The position numbers and the translations under genes were made by a program. Below are positions 17,728 through 25,986 of a DNA stretch of 31,135 nt, one piece after another. The stretch is taken from positions 1 to 31,135 of the IMG/VR virus record IMGVR_UViG_3300009481_002631. One strand, 5' to 3'. The stretch comes from a virus. The notes beneath the pieces were generated by a model that was given only the letters and a program-made list of their open reading frames with translations, was not told the origin of the DNA and made no database searches. How positions within the stretch are numbered: position 1 is the stretch's first letter; the number at the start of each line of letters is the position of its first letter.

Positions 17728-18393
17728 TTATTTGTTAAGTACGTGATTCTCTAACCAGTTAGCAACGCTAGCTCTGGTAGCTTCCATTTCGTCTTCCACT
17801 TCGGCTTCAACCAAGGTTGCCTCAGAGGTTTCTACTTCCTCGAAAGCTTCTGGAGAAATTTCCGCTTCAGCTTCAGCTTCTACTTCTTGTTCAGCTTCTT
17901 CTTCAGTAGCCGCAGACGGCTTGTCTGGAGTCGCTTTTTCTTTTTCCTTTTTCTCTTTGTCTTCCTTTTTATTCATAAGGGCGACAACAGTGTCAAAGGC
18001 TTCGTCTTCCAAAGCATCAAAGCTCGCTAAGGAATCTTCGATTTCTTCTTCGTTGAGACCGGCTGCCGTGAGAGCTGCCTTTCTCTTCTCAACCTTTTCT
18101 TTTTTCTTCATGTCTTTCATGTCTTTCATGGCGACAGAAAGTTCTTCTTGTGACTTAGCAAGTGCGTCTTCGAGTTCGGCAACGCGAGCTTGAGTGCTCT
18201 TGATACTTTCTTCGAGTTCAGCAATGCTAGAGTCTTTTTCTTCGATTGTGCTTTCAAAAGCTTCAACCCGAGAAGCAAACTCATTGTCTTTAGCTTCTTC
18301 AATCTTAGCTCTGATAGCCTCATTTTCGGCCTTTGCAGAAGCGAGTTCAGTGCGAACATCGTCCAACTGCTTCTCTAAAAGGTTCTCAGCCAT
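17728..18393 (-). CDS. Nested in-frame scaffold protein, 221 aa (internal start)
   Basis: An in-frame ATG at residue 267 of the long protein is preceded by AGGAG with an 8-nt gap (18402-18406), a better ribosome site than that of the full-length gene. The product (MAENLLEKQLDDV onward) would be just the coiled-coil and acidic scaffold part. The layout is the same as lambda C/Nu3, where a protease-scaffold fusion and a free scaffold are made from one frame. Expression is inferred from the ribosome site. Confidence 0.65.
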   Translation of the reverse strand: MAENLLEKQLDDVRTELASAKAENEAIRAKIEEAKDNEFASRVEAFESTIEEKDSSIAELEESIKSTQARVAELEDALAKSQEELSVAMKDMKDMKKKEKVEKRKAALTAAGLNEEEIEDSLASFDALEDEAFDTVVALMNKKEDKEKKEKEKATPDKPSAATEEEAEQEVEAEAEAEISPEAFEEVETSEATLVEAEVEDEMEATRASVANWLENHVLNK

Positions 18394-19191
18394 AGTAAAT
18401 TCTCCTATATGAAAATTAGAATTGTGGTCTACTTCAAATGCGACAGATTTAATAATTATACTTCTTGGGTTGGCAGGTTTAGCCACTAAACCCTTACCTG
18501 AAAAAGAAATATTTCTTAATGCTCTACCAACTTTATATCCTTCATACTCACCTGTTCCGCCATAAGCCCTAAGATGCTTTGTCAGGAACGCTGACTCCTC
18601 ATCTCTAGCAAGGATTTTGGCACTTCCTTCTGTTCCAATTAGAGCATAATCAAAACCGGCAAATAGACATTCCATAGAAACGTACCATTCGCCTTCTTCA
18701 ATTTCAGCAATAATTTTCTTCATTCTTTCTTGGTTTTCAGGGCCGGTCCAACTGTTGTATAATACAGCCTGTGTTATGATATCAAAATCTTCAGGCATTT
18801 CTGCTTCGTCTTCAGCAACAGCCTTACCGTCTTTGGTTAGAACATAACTTCCGGTAATATGTCCGATGATATCGTTTTCATCGTGCATAAAATTGAATTG
18901 CTTGTCTTCTGGGGTGCCTCTTGCTGCCCACGTAGCTTCTGGTAAGAATACATCATCGTTCTTATTCCAGCCACATGAAACTAAGACCGACTCCAGATAG
19001 TACAAGTCTATTTGGTCTTTATTCTCTGCAACAACTCTGTCTAAAACTTCTTGATCAGATATGATCTCTTTAGCGGCTTCCAGAGAACCTTTGTTGACGG
19101 TTGCTTCAGAGCAATAGGCGACACTGGCGGTGCTTTTGACAAGATCGCCAATGCCGTCATCTACTTCTTTTTGGTATATTTTTATGGTCAT
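17728..19191 (-). CDS. Prohead protease-like domain fused to scaffold, 487 aa
   Basis: Residues 1-250 form a globular domain with FNFMHDENDIIGHITGSYVL (His103) and GEWYVSMECLFAGFDYAL (Ser172). The order and spacing resemble the His and Ser of prohead proteases with the herpesvirus-assemblin fold, which is an inference. Residues 267-400 are a long charged coiled coil (AELEESIKSTQARVAELED). An acidic/Ala tail (EEEAEQEVEAEAEAE) leads to a short C-terminal helix ending LENHVLNK, the usual place of a capsid-binding scaffold tail. The gene sits between portal and decoration genes, as expected. A GAGG ribosome site lies upstream with a late-promoter-like motif just before it. A nested start at residue 267 has its own ribosome site. 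Confidence 0.75.
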   Translation of the reverse strand: MTIKIYQKEVDDGIGDLVKSTASVAYCSEATVNKGSLEAAKEIISDQEVLDRVVAENKDQIDLYYLESVLVSCGWNKNDDVFLPEATWAARGTPEDKQFNFMHDENDIIGHITGSYVLTKDGKAVAEDEAEMPEDFDIITQAVLYNSWTGPENQERMKKIIAEIEEGEWYVSMECLFAGFDYALIGTEGSAKILARDEESAFLTKHLRAYGGTGEYEGYKVGRALRNISFSGKGLVAKPANPRSIIIKSVAFEVDHNSNFHIGEFTMAENLLEKQLDDVRTELASAKAENEAIRAKIEEAKDNEFASRVEAFESTIEEKDSSIAELEESIKSTQARVAELEDALAKSQEELSVAMKDMKDMKKKEKVEKRKAALTAAGLNEEEIEDSLASFDALEDEAFDTVVALMNKKEDKEKKEKEKATPDKPSAATEEEAEQEVEAEAEAEISPEAFEEVETSEATLVEAEVEDEMEATRASVANWLENHVLNK

Positions 19192-19206
19192 TTTTTTACC
19201 TCACAA

Positions 19207-19217
19207 GATTATACACA
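19207..19217 (-). promoter_or_regulatory. Late-promoter-like motif before the protease-scaffold gene
   Basis: The minus strand reads TGTGTATAATC between portal and scaffold genes, 16 nt before the ATG at 19191. It is preceded by T-rich DNA (CTTTTTT), as in the copy after the capsid gene. A weak 4-bp stem plus T8 just upstream might also attenuate read-through from the portal gene. The very short leader is unusual, so the transcript would begin close to the ribosome site. Confidence 0.55.
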
Positions 19218-19249
19218 AAAAAGTAAAAAAAATATCAAAAACGATAATT

Positions 19250-21238
19250 TTAGCGTGATAATGACTCCACATATTTCGCTATTACGTGATTTTTGTAGTC
19301 CTGCAACGTTGAGGTATTTGACCTGATATCTTTAAAATCGGAGAAAAGGGTGTTGCTACCGTTGGATATGGCAGCATGAATGGAAGAATTGCAGACACTA
19401 GACATAGGCTCTAAATTAAGAAATGCGTAGAGCTTAAGGTTGTCAAGCTCTTTTGTTTCGTCTTTTGTTAGCTGTCTCATATCTGACTTGTCCTTGGATG
19501 CGAGATACCCCTGCGAAAGAACATTTACCTCTTCAAATGCGGAAGATGCCCAGACAAAAAGTTCGGCAACGCCCGGCTTAGACTTTGGTGTGTCAACCCT
19601 CTTTTTTCTTGGCTTATCGTCTAGGCGGAACGGCGGTCTTCCGTTGTCATTTTGCGGTGCCTTGGGTGCATCCTGTTCCTTTTTCTCGTCAAGCGTGCTT
19701 TGCTTTTCCATTTTTTCTATTTCTAGCTTCTGGTTGGCATTGTGAAAAGGACTGGCCTTTGGAGGTATCTTTTCACCATTTCTCTCCGACCCCTCGCGTT
19801 TCAGCCTGACTTTTTCCACATCTGGAATTTCCTTGAACCTTTCAAGGATGGTTTCGTGTGAAATAATATCTCTGTCGGCAAGTTGTATGAGTAGCTGCTT
19901 TTCTGAAGATTCGTCAGATAAGCTCATTTGATCAAATACAATATGTGCTGACTTTCTGAAGCCCATAGACTTTCTTACAAGTTCGACTTCTGCTTGCCAA
20001 AACTTTGTGAGCTGATCTCTGCCGTACTGGAGTCTCTCAACAAGGGTTTTAAGGGAAATGAAGTTATTCGTAAATCCACCGCTCTGACCTGCGATGCCGG
20101 TCAACGTAGGTGGAACGCCTAATCCTGCATATATGCTATTTAAAACGGATTGATATTTTTCAGAGCCTAAGAATTTATAAACTTGACTGTTTGATTCAGT
20201 GTAAGAGAGTTCTGGACCCCAAACTAACTCCATTGTTCCGCCACCAACATTACTGGCGAGAATGTTTCTAAGTTTGTTAATTACCGCTTTATTGGGAAGT
20301 ATTTTGTGATCTAAACTACCTATGGTCCAAAGTCTTATATTAGAAATGGCCCCGTCCAAAGCTGAAAGATCTGCCAGCTTCATCTTCTCTAGCATAATGA
20401 TGTCGTCTAGAATTGCGTACGTGAGGGGGTATGCCCACTGCTGCCAGTCATCCTTCTTGTAGTAGAAAACGCTGAGTCTCTCTGGTTCTAAGTCTATTTT
20501 TTTTTGGCCAGACTTCATGGCGTTCTTAACGTTTGCGGGTAAGGTCTCCATTATCTTGGCAGGAATGGAATTATCCTTAAAGTTATCAAAGAAAGTGCTC
20601 GACGAAAGCTCGAAACTCTTTCTTCCGAAGAAAAGGCTGATTGCCCCGTCTTTCATATCTATATTCATGGGGTTGAAGAAATTGTATCTCCAAGGCACTA
20701 CATTCTGCTCAGTTACAGGAACCTCAAGTCTGATATCATTTGCCATAGACCTCATATACTTTTTGATTTCTGGCGTTATGTTTGCGTAGCTTCTGTACAC
20801 AAAGACCTGTCCTGTCTTGTAGAGATTATTCAGAAACCTTTCTGACCTCTCCTTCCCCTCAATTTTTTTGAACCACTGTTTATAGAATTTTTCAACACTT
20901 TTACTTTCGTGGACGATGTTTATACCTTGGCACCCGAAGTCACCCATAAGATCTATCACGTTTCTTACGATTCCCACTTTTTCATAGGCGTCCATGCATA
21001 ATTTTATGGCTCGCTTTTGTTTTTTAGGGGTCGCTTCGTTAGGTCTGAACGCATAGTAGTCATTTGGACCAAACTGTGGGCGGACAGATCTATTAGGCTC
21101 AATGTCTAGAAAGTCCCTGTGGTAACCTTTTGCGATACCCTCGTATGAGTCTAGGGATTCGGAAAAAGATTCAAAAGCCTTAGCTTTGCTGTCATGATCA
21201 GAATCATTCCATGTTATAAAGGAGTCTTCTTTTGACAT
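19250..21238 (-). CDS. Portal protein, 662 aa
   Basis: The position between large terminase and scaffold, and the length, fit a portal that forms the dodecameric packaging vertex. Supporting segments are QWAYPLTYAILDDIIMLEKM, followed by a predicted stem-like region, then LNSIYAGLGVPPTLTGIAGQ and NNFISLKTLVERLQYGRDQL. This 'GVPPTLTG...NNF..L' pattern is seen in phage portals that bind near the tunnel loop. The C-terminal third is charged and likely disordered (KKRVDTPKSKPG). The ATG at 21238 is chosen over an upstream TTG at 21250, which has no usable ribosome site; both are in frame. A late-promoter-like motif precedes it. Confidence 0.85.
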   Translation of the reverse strand: MSKEDSFITWNDSDHDSKAKAFESFSESLDSYEGIAKGYHRDFLDIEPNRSVRPQFGPNDYYAFRPNEATPKKQKRAIKLCMDAYEKVGIVRNVIDLMGDFGCQGINIVHESKSVEKFYKQWFKKIEGKERSERFLNNLYKTGQVFVYRSYANITPEIKKYMRSMANDIRLEVPVTEQNVVPWRYNFFNPMNIDMKDGAISLFFGRKSFELSSSTFFDNFKDNSIPAKIMETLPANVKNAMKSGQKKIDLEPERLSVFYYKKDDWQQWAYPLTYAILDDIIMLEKMKLADLSALDGAISNIRLWTIGSLDHKILPNKAVINKLRNILASNVGGGTMELVWGPELSYTESNSQVYKFLGSEKYQSVLNSIYAGLGVPPTLTGIAGQSGGFTNNFISLKTLVERLQYGRDQLTKFWQAEVELVRKSMGFRKSAHIVFDQMSLSDESSEKQLLIQLADRDIISHETILERFKEIPDVEKVRLKREGSERNGEKIPPKASPFHNANQKLEIEKMEKQSTLDEKKEQDAPKAPQNDNGRPPFRLDDKPRKKRVDTPKSKPGVAELFVWASSAFEEVNVLSQGYLASKDKSDMRQLTKDETKELDNLKLYAFLNLEPMSSVCNSSIHAAISNGSNTLFSDFKDIRSNTSTLQDYKNHVIAKYVESLSR

Positions 21239-21286
21239 ATTTGGTACCAATCTTGAAGTAATTGAATTGTAATTGAACTGCTATTG

Positions 21287-21297
21287 TATTATACACA
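21287..21297 (-). promoter_or_regulatory. Late-promoter-like motif before the portal gene
   Basis: The minus strand reads TGTGTATAATA starting only 2 nt after the terminase stop codon, about 50 nt before the portal ATG. No good -35 element is visible. The 11-nt sequence is identical to the copy after the capsid gene. Two imperfect direct repeats of TAATTGAA (plus strand, 21268-21290) lie in the short leader. Confidence 0.6.
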
Positions 21298-21299
21298 AA

Positions 21300-23273
21300 T
21301 CAATAGAGGTTCTTCATATTATCGGTGAACCAGTTGGGGCCGCTATAATCTTCACCCTTACTGTCGGTTTTTTCTATCGTGGCGAACCCTCCATAAAAAT
21401 TATACTCCGCTGCTGGAGGTATCCTAGCGAGTGTTCTGGCGGACATATTCGCCATAAGCAGTGCCGAGTAACGGTCTTTTCTCAGCTTACCCTTTTTACC
21501 TGTGCCTATAACTGTCTCTGGGGTATCCCACTTGTCACGACCAGTTGCTGTCTGGGTAATCTGGATCATAGTAAGCTCATCTTTAAGGTCTTCTATCTCC
21601 ATGACACATTGTTCTAGGGTGTCGTATGTTCTTCCTTTTAGCCCATCCTCTGCATTGGCTATCCCAAGACTGACGGTATCGAACATTGGAAACAATAACA
21701 CCTTGTCCTCAAAATCTTTTCTGAGTCCGTGATTAGCTTCTGCTAACCAGTCGTACTTGGAAAACTGACACATTTCTAAGATATGTAAGCCCCTGTTATC
21801 ATCAGTGTCTTTGGGTTTATCCTCGTCTATTACTGGCCAGATAGCGAATTCACCTTCTTGGATTTTATCGTTGTCGTGGAGCGACTCCATTACAGCTATG
21901 CCGCCACCCCCAGCATCCATTGCTATGTGGACGCATGGAAATATCTTCATGAGGTCTCTAATCTTACGGGCGCAGTAGGCGTAAAAGTCGCTCTCCTTGG
22001 AATATCCACTCTTGACTTTTTCTTTGTGCTGCTCCCTGTTCGTAGTCCAGCAGTGAACTATCCTTCTGTGGTCCGGATTAGCTTCTATAACAACGATACT
22101 AAAGTTATCTACTTCCGACGCTGGGTCAACACCAAAAATATATTTTTTGTCTGAGACCCCCCTTAGTTGAGCCTGAAAGCATATCTCCTTACCGTTAGAA
22201 TCCTTGATCTTTCCAGTGTCATCGGTAACGCAGCTCTCTAGCAGGGTACGCTTAAAGAAGCCCTGAGAATCGCGTGTAAAGCACGCTCCAAACTCCATTT
22301 GGTATATTCCAGTATGGACCGTCGCCTTCGATCTGGCGACCTGTGAGGCGTCCATAAAGCCCTCTGGGAGAAGTTCGTAAGGAACTCTGATTATAGAATA
22401 ATCCTTCCAGTGAAAATCTTTGGGTGGGTCTTCTCCAAATATCTCCCTGAGTCTGTTTATTTTGCCTTGACTTCTTATTATGCTCTTCCATTTTTTCCAG
22501 TACTCAGAAAAATGATTAAAGTCATAGTAAGCAGTACCGCTAAGGATAATTTGGTTGTCCTTTTTCTCTAGTACTCCTTCACTTTCCTGCTCTATTTCAA
22601 TCCCAAGCTCTGCTGCTTTTTTCTTAGCTGCTATCTTCTTGACATTTTCAATGGGGTCAGAACTAACCGCTGCAAAACCTGCGACCACAGTCTCAAAAAT
22701 GTCCCTCGGGATACTAGCAAATTCGTCAGAAATAATGTCGTTAGCACGCTGGCCTCTAATTTTCTGTCCGTCCCCCAGAGGCAGGCAAGTGACACGAGAT
22801 TTATTAATACGCATAACGCAACGGTCAACGTCACGTCTCGGCCCACTACTTCCATCACACATACTCCTTAATATAGGTGCGTTATTCCAAATAGTTTCCA
22901 TATACTCAAAAAGAACTTTTGACTGCCTGAAAGCGGCACCTACTATGACAACTTTTCTTTCTGGCAGCACCAAGGCTCTTATCATAGCGTAAAGAGATAA
23001 GATAAAAGACTTACCAAAACCACGACTGGCTATTAGCATGGGGAACTTTCTGTTCCATAGCTCACACAGAAACAGTGCCTGTGAGGGAAGTAAACTTATA
23101 TTGAAAATATGCTTGCACAAAAACGAAAAATACTCTGGTCTTGTCATAAGCCAAAGTATTCTGTATTGAACGTCATCCTCGTTAAAGTTAACTAAGTCGA
23201 ATGGATTTATAAGTTCTGACTCTTTGACCCCGTCAAGATTAAGCCATGCTTCGTCTATATTCTTTAAGTTCAT
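21300..23273 (-). CDS. Terminase large subunit, 657 aa
   Basis: The DNA-packaging ATPase and nuclease. The Walker A motif is ASRGFGKS (residues 82-89), with the variant form typical of phage terminases. Walker B with the catalytic Glu is NDIISDEFA (Asp183, Glu184). The RNase H-like nuclease has its acidic residues in FGVDPASE (Asp383), AMDAGGGG (Asp453) and KDRYSALL (Asp600). An SGTAYYDFNHF segment near residue 245 fits motif III. Length is normal for the family. The start overlaps the ClpP stop as TAATG with no clear ribosome site, so translational coupling is likely. Confidence 0.97.
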   Translation of the reverse strand: MNLKNIDEAWLNLDGVKESELINPFDLVNFNEDDVQYRILWLMTRPEYFSFLCKHIFNISLLPSQALFLCELWNRKFPMLIASRGFGKSFILSLYAMIRALVLPERKVVIVGAAFRQSKVLFEYMETIWNNAPILRSMCDGSSGPRRDVDRCVMRINKSRVTCLPLGDGQKIRGQRANDIISDEFASIPRDIFETVVAGFAAVSSDPIENVKKIAAKKKAAELGIEIEQESEGVLEKKDNQIILSGTAYYDFNHFSEYWKKWKSIIRSQGKINRLREIFGEDPPKDFHWKDYSIIRVPYELLPEGFMDASQVARSKATVHTGIYQMEFGACFTRDSQGFFKRTLLESCVTDDTGKIKDSNGKEICFQAQLRGVSDKKYIFGVDPASEVDNFSIVVIEANPDHRRIVHCWTTNREQHKEKVKSGYSKESDFYAYCARKIRDLMKIFPCVHIAMDAGGGGIAVMESLHDNDKIQEGEFAIWPVIDEDKPKDTDDNRGLHILEMCQFSKYDWLAEANHGLRKDFEDKVLLFPMFDTVSLGIANAEDGLKGRTYDTLEQCVMEIEDLKDELTMIQITQTATGRDKWDTPETVIGTGKKGKLRKDRYSALLMANMSARTLARIPPAAEYNFYGGFATIEKTDSKGEDYSGPNWFTDNMKNLY

Positions 23274-23926
23274 TATTTTAGGCTATTTATTGAGTTAAAT
23301 TTTCTTGTGTTTAAAACTAGGTCCGAGAAGCCGTAGTAAACGGATTCGTGGGCGTCGAGGAACCAATCACCGTCTTTAAGCTTTCTCTTGAGATAATTCT
23401 TAACCTTCTCTTCTGACACATCCGTGTATTGCTCCTTGAAGTACTTTCCTTCGGCGCATACTTCTGAATATATATCTAACATTTTATCTGTTAATTTTTT
23501 CTCGAAGGCCGCACCTTTCTGTACATCCAAAAAGTTACCGGCGTAACCACTGGAGCCAAAGTGACACATAAAGTATGAGCTGGGCGTCATAACTCTTTTA
23601 TCTGCTGCCTGTAAAACAATACTGCTCATAGACTCCGCTTGGCCGTATGCTATGATTGTCACATATGACTTGGAGAGCGTAATAGCGTCGTATATAGCCA
23701 TGCCGTCATTCCAGTTACCTCCGATGCTGTGCATATGGATTATAACCGGATCATTGTTAATGGTGTCGAGGAGTCTAATATTTTTATAGAAGTTGGTCGC
23801 CATTCTATATTCAACGCCCGGATCTTCATCTGCATTACAGACGTAACCATGTAGGTAAATCTCTCTATTCTTGACATCTAAACCGTAGCTATGTATATCA
23901 GATATAGCATCAACATTTAGTTGCAT
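23273..23926 (-). CDS. ClpP-like serine protease (S14), 217 aa; candidate head-maturation protease
   Basis: The fold markers of ClpP are present: IIHMHSIGGNWNDGMAIYD (oxyanion-loop Gly pair), GQAESMSSIVLQAAD with the nucleophile Ser99, SSYFMCHFGSSG with His122, and DWFLDAHESVYYGFSD with Asp187. S14 proteases act as head-maturation proteases in several phages. Here it sits just before the large terminase rather than between portal and capsid, so another processing role is possible. The ATG at 23926 is chosen over one at 23944 because GGGAG lies 6 nt before it and it follows the nuclease stop by 1 nt. Confidence 0.88.
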   Translation of the reverse strand: MQLNVDAISDIHSYGLDVKNREIYLHGYVCNADEDPGVEYRMATNFYKNIRLLDTINNDPVIIHMHSIGGNWNDGMAIYDAITLSKSYVTIIAYGQAESMSSIVLQAADKRVMTPSSYFMCHFGSSGYAGNFLDVQKGAAFEKKLTDKMLDIYSEVCAEGKYFKEQYTDVSEEKVKNYLKRKLKDGDWFLDAHESVYYGFSDLVLNTRKFNSINSLK

Positions 23927-23927
23927 T

Positions 23928-24428
23928 TTAGTCTCCCAAGTCATAAAGTTCGTTAACCCTCTTTAAAATACTCAAGACAGTCCATTTAGCATTCTTTTTA
24001 GAGTCACAGAACATAACGTGAATGTTGTCGTACATCTGATACTCCATTATTTTCTTAAGCATAAATTTATTTGTAACTTTAAGTTTACCCCAATCGTCTT
24101 CTGGTATATTTGACCCCTCTGGGAAGTTCATCATATCAGAAAGTGAAAACTCTAGTATTATGAATCTATGCGGAAATTCTTTCATCCTCTCTATTTCTTT
24201 TGCAAACCTCACACCGTCATGCCCTACGTTATTTGCAAACTCTACGACACTAGCCTTTCTTTCAACACACACTTTATCCTCAAGGCCTTCTAGGCTGTAG
24301 TCTCCAGTGTCTAGCTTTCTGACTACCATTCCATCGCACTTGTGATATCTGGAGCTGCTAGACTCAAAAGTATACCCCTCTTGCTCTCTCGTATCTTTGA
24401 TTATCGTAAAGGCTTGTATTTTAGGCAT
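23928..24428 (-). CDS. ERCC4/XPF-type nuclease, 166 aa
   Basis: The motifs of the ERCC4 nuclease domain appear in order: IIKDTREQEGYTF (Asp12, Arg14, Glu15), KLDTGDYSLEG and VCVERKASVVEFANNVG (Glu56-Arg57-Lys58). The basic and helical part RFAKEIERM follows. Such nucleases cut branched DNA at single-strand/double-strand junctions, so trimming replicative or recombined DNA before packaging is a plausible role. The domain makes up the whole protein, with no helicase or helix-hairpin-helix module. The start overlaps the HNH stop by 8 nt, and the stop is 1 nt before the ClpP ATG. Confidence 0.88.
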   Translation of the reverse strand: MPKIQAFTIIKDTREQEGYTFESSSSRYHKCDGMVVRKLDTGDYSLEGLEDKVCVERKASVVEFANNVGHDGVRFAKEIERMKEFPHRFIILEFSLSDMMNFPEGSNIPEDDWGKLKVTNKFMLKKIMEYQMYDNIHVMFCDSKKNAKWTVLSILKRVNELYDLGD

Positions 24429-24687
24429 TTTTATCTCTCACTATTTGGTTGAATAAAGACTCGTAATAATTCTCGTTGTTAGTGACCTCTTTATGGCAAC
24501 CGTAACAAAGGGTGATTCCATTGTCTATTTCAAATCTAAGTGTAGAGGCTGACGACCATTTTCTAATATGGTGTACTTGTAGACCTTTCTTTCTTTTGCA
24601 GCTTGGCATTTGGCATTTATATTTATCCCTTGCTAATACCCTCTTTCTCCATTCTGCATATACTGGGTCGTCGTAGTTTCTTCTCAT
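24421..24687 (-). CDS. HNH endonuclease, 88 aa
   Basis: A compact HNH domain: zinc cysteines Cys25 and Cys30 (CQMPSC), then GLQVHHIRKW with His39-His40, DNGITLCYGCH with Asn56, and Cys61, Cys64 and His65. The N-terminal YAEWRKRVLARDKYKC is the usual lead-in. In many phages a small HNH protein near the terminase assists DNA cleavage during packaging. A free-standing homing role is less likely because it is embedded in a tight operon with ATGA overlaps on its 5' side. Confidence 0.9.
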   Translation of the reverse strand: MRRNYDDPVYAEWRKRVLARDKYKCQMPSCKRKKGLQVHHIRKWSSASTLRFEIDNGITLCYGCHKEVTNNENYYESLFNQIVRDKNA

Positions 24688-24929
24688 CTTGGCATCTCTA
24701 TTTTTTTAATTGTTATGTCGTTAAAAATATCTTTCATATTATTGACTATTTTCTTATCTTGCCTCATGAGTCTTGCCGCTAATTTGTGGTAGCATTGGTA
24801 ACAAGCGTCGTCCGGATCTTCAGCCTCGACGAATATTATTGGTCTATCGCCGTTGAATTCTCCCAACGATATGTGTTTGAGTCTAGGCATGACTAGTAAC
24901 ATATCCATTGTTACTTTATAGATTCTCAT
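24684..24929 (-). CDS. Hypothetical protein, 81 aa
   Basis: A short soluble protein coupled by ATGA overlaps to gmd before it and to the HNH gene after it. The N-terminus is a predicted beta strand (MRIYKVTMDMLLVM) and the middle has EAEDPDDACYQCYHKLAARLM, with two cysteines three apart. No family is recognised. The conserved coupling at both ends shows that it is a real gene. Confidence 0.7.
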   Translation of the reverse strand: MRIYKVTMDMLLVMPRLKHISLGEFNGDRPIIFVEAEDPDDACYQCYHKLAARLMRQDKKIVNNMKDIFNDITIKKIEMPR

Positions 24930-25978
24930 GCCGTGTCGTGATCTACCATCATCTTAGCAAGGTCTTCAAAGGTATGCCTAGGTTCCCATCCTAAGACGTT
25001 ATTCGCTCTGGAGCAATCGCCTCTTAGGTAGTCTACCTCAGCGGGTCTGTAAAACTCTGGGTCTTGTACTACATACTTTGACCAATCGTCTACGTTTATA
25101 TGTCTAAATGCTACGTCTAGGAACTCTCGAATCGTATGAGTTTCGCCGGTGCAGATAACATAATCCTGTGGACTTTCCTGCTGTAGCATCATCCACATCG
25201 CTTCCACGTAATCTCCTGCGTACCCCCAATCTCGAAATGCTTCTAAGTTGCCCAGACGTAGCTTTGGGAAATCTTCTCGTCTAGACGAAATAAAATTCTC
25301 GTCAAACGTGTAATGTCTGGGATCTTGGTCTAGGCCTTGAGCTTCCGACCATTTGTAAAAATCCCCAATCCACTTCGTTATTTTCCTCGTTACAAAAGTC
25401 TCGCCTCTACGCGGACCCTCGTGGTTAAAAAGGATTCCGGAACTAGCATGAATCTTATAGCCCTCTCGATACAATCTTGTAATATGGTGTGCAGCACACT
25501 TGGCTATTGCATAGGGACTCTGCGGTAAAAACTTAGTCTCTTCGTTTTGGTATTTCTTCTGATCTCTATCTACGTCAAAATTTCTTCCAAACATCTCGCT
25601 GGAGCTAGCTTGGTAGAACTTCACTTTCATAAGGTCATTACTAACTATGGATTCTAGGATGTTAAGGCAGCCTTTCCCCGTTATATCCCAAGTAAGAGCT
25701 GGTTGCTTAAATGATACAGCAACATGACTCTGGGCAGCTAGATTGTAGATTTCATCTACGTCTGCGTGTTCTTTAAGAATGTTATTTATAGAATGTGCAT
25801 CAGTAATATCGCCCTGAATGAGCTGAAGCTTATCATTCTGGAGAATGTGACTGATTCTATACGTATTGTTTGTGCTAGATCTTCTGCAAACACCGACTAC
25901 TTCGTAGCCTTTCTCAAGCAGCAAATCAGCCAGATGGCTTCCGTCTTGTCCTGTTATCCCAAATATTATAGCTTTCAT
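24926..25978 (-). CDS. gmd: GDP-mannose 4,6-dehydratase, 350 aa
   Basis: An extended short-chain dehydrogenase that converts GDP-mannose to GDP-4-keto-6-deoxymannose, the precursor of GDP-fucose, GDP-rhamnose and GDP-perosamine. Visible motifs are the NADP-binding GITGQDGSH (residues 7-15), YNLAAQSHV, SSSEMFG (catalytic Ser/Glu around 125-128), YAIAK (Tyr156, Lys160), NHEGPRRGETFVTRKI, and RPAEVDYLRGD for GDP-sugar binding. Length is normal. No fucose or rhamnose synthase follows in this window, so a host or off-window enzyme would be needed to finish the sugar. GGGA lies upstream of the ATG. Confidence 0.97.
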   Translation of the reverse strand: MKAIIFGITGQDGSHLADLLLEKGYEVVGVCRRSSTNNTYRISHILQNDKLQLIQGDITDAHSINNILKEHADVDEIYNLAAQSHVAVSFKQPALTWDITGKGCLNILESIVSNDLMKVKFYQASSSEMFGRNFDVDRDQKKYQNEETKFLPQSPYAIAKCAAHHITRLYREGYKIHASSGILFNHEGPRRGETFVTRKITKWIGDFYKWSEAQGLDQDPRHYTFDENFISSRREDFPKLRLGNLEAFRDWGYAGDYVEAMWMMLQQESPQDYVICTGETHTIREFLDVAFRHINVDDWSKYVVQDPEFYRPAEVDYLRGDCSRANNVLGWEPRHTFEDLAKMMVDHDTA

Positions 25979-25986
25979 TGTATCCC

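Noticed and set aside
24421-24687. HNH gene as a homing endonuclease or intron trace
   Set aside because: It is joined to neighbours by ATGA-type overlaps, and no interrupted gene is visible, so an operon gene is more likely.
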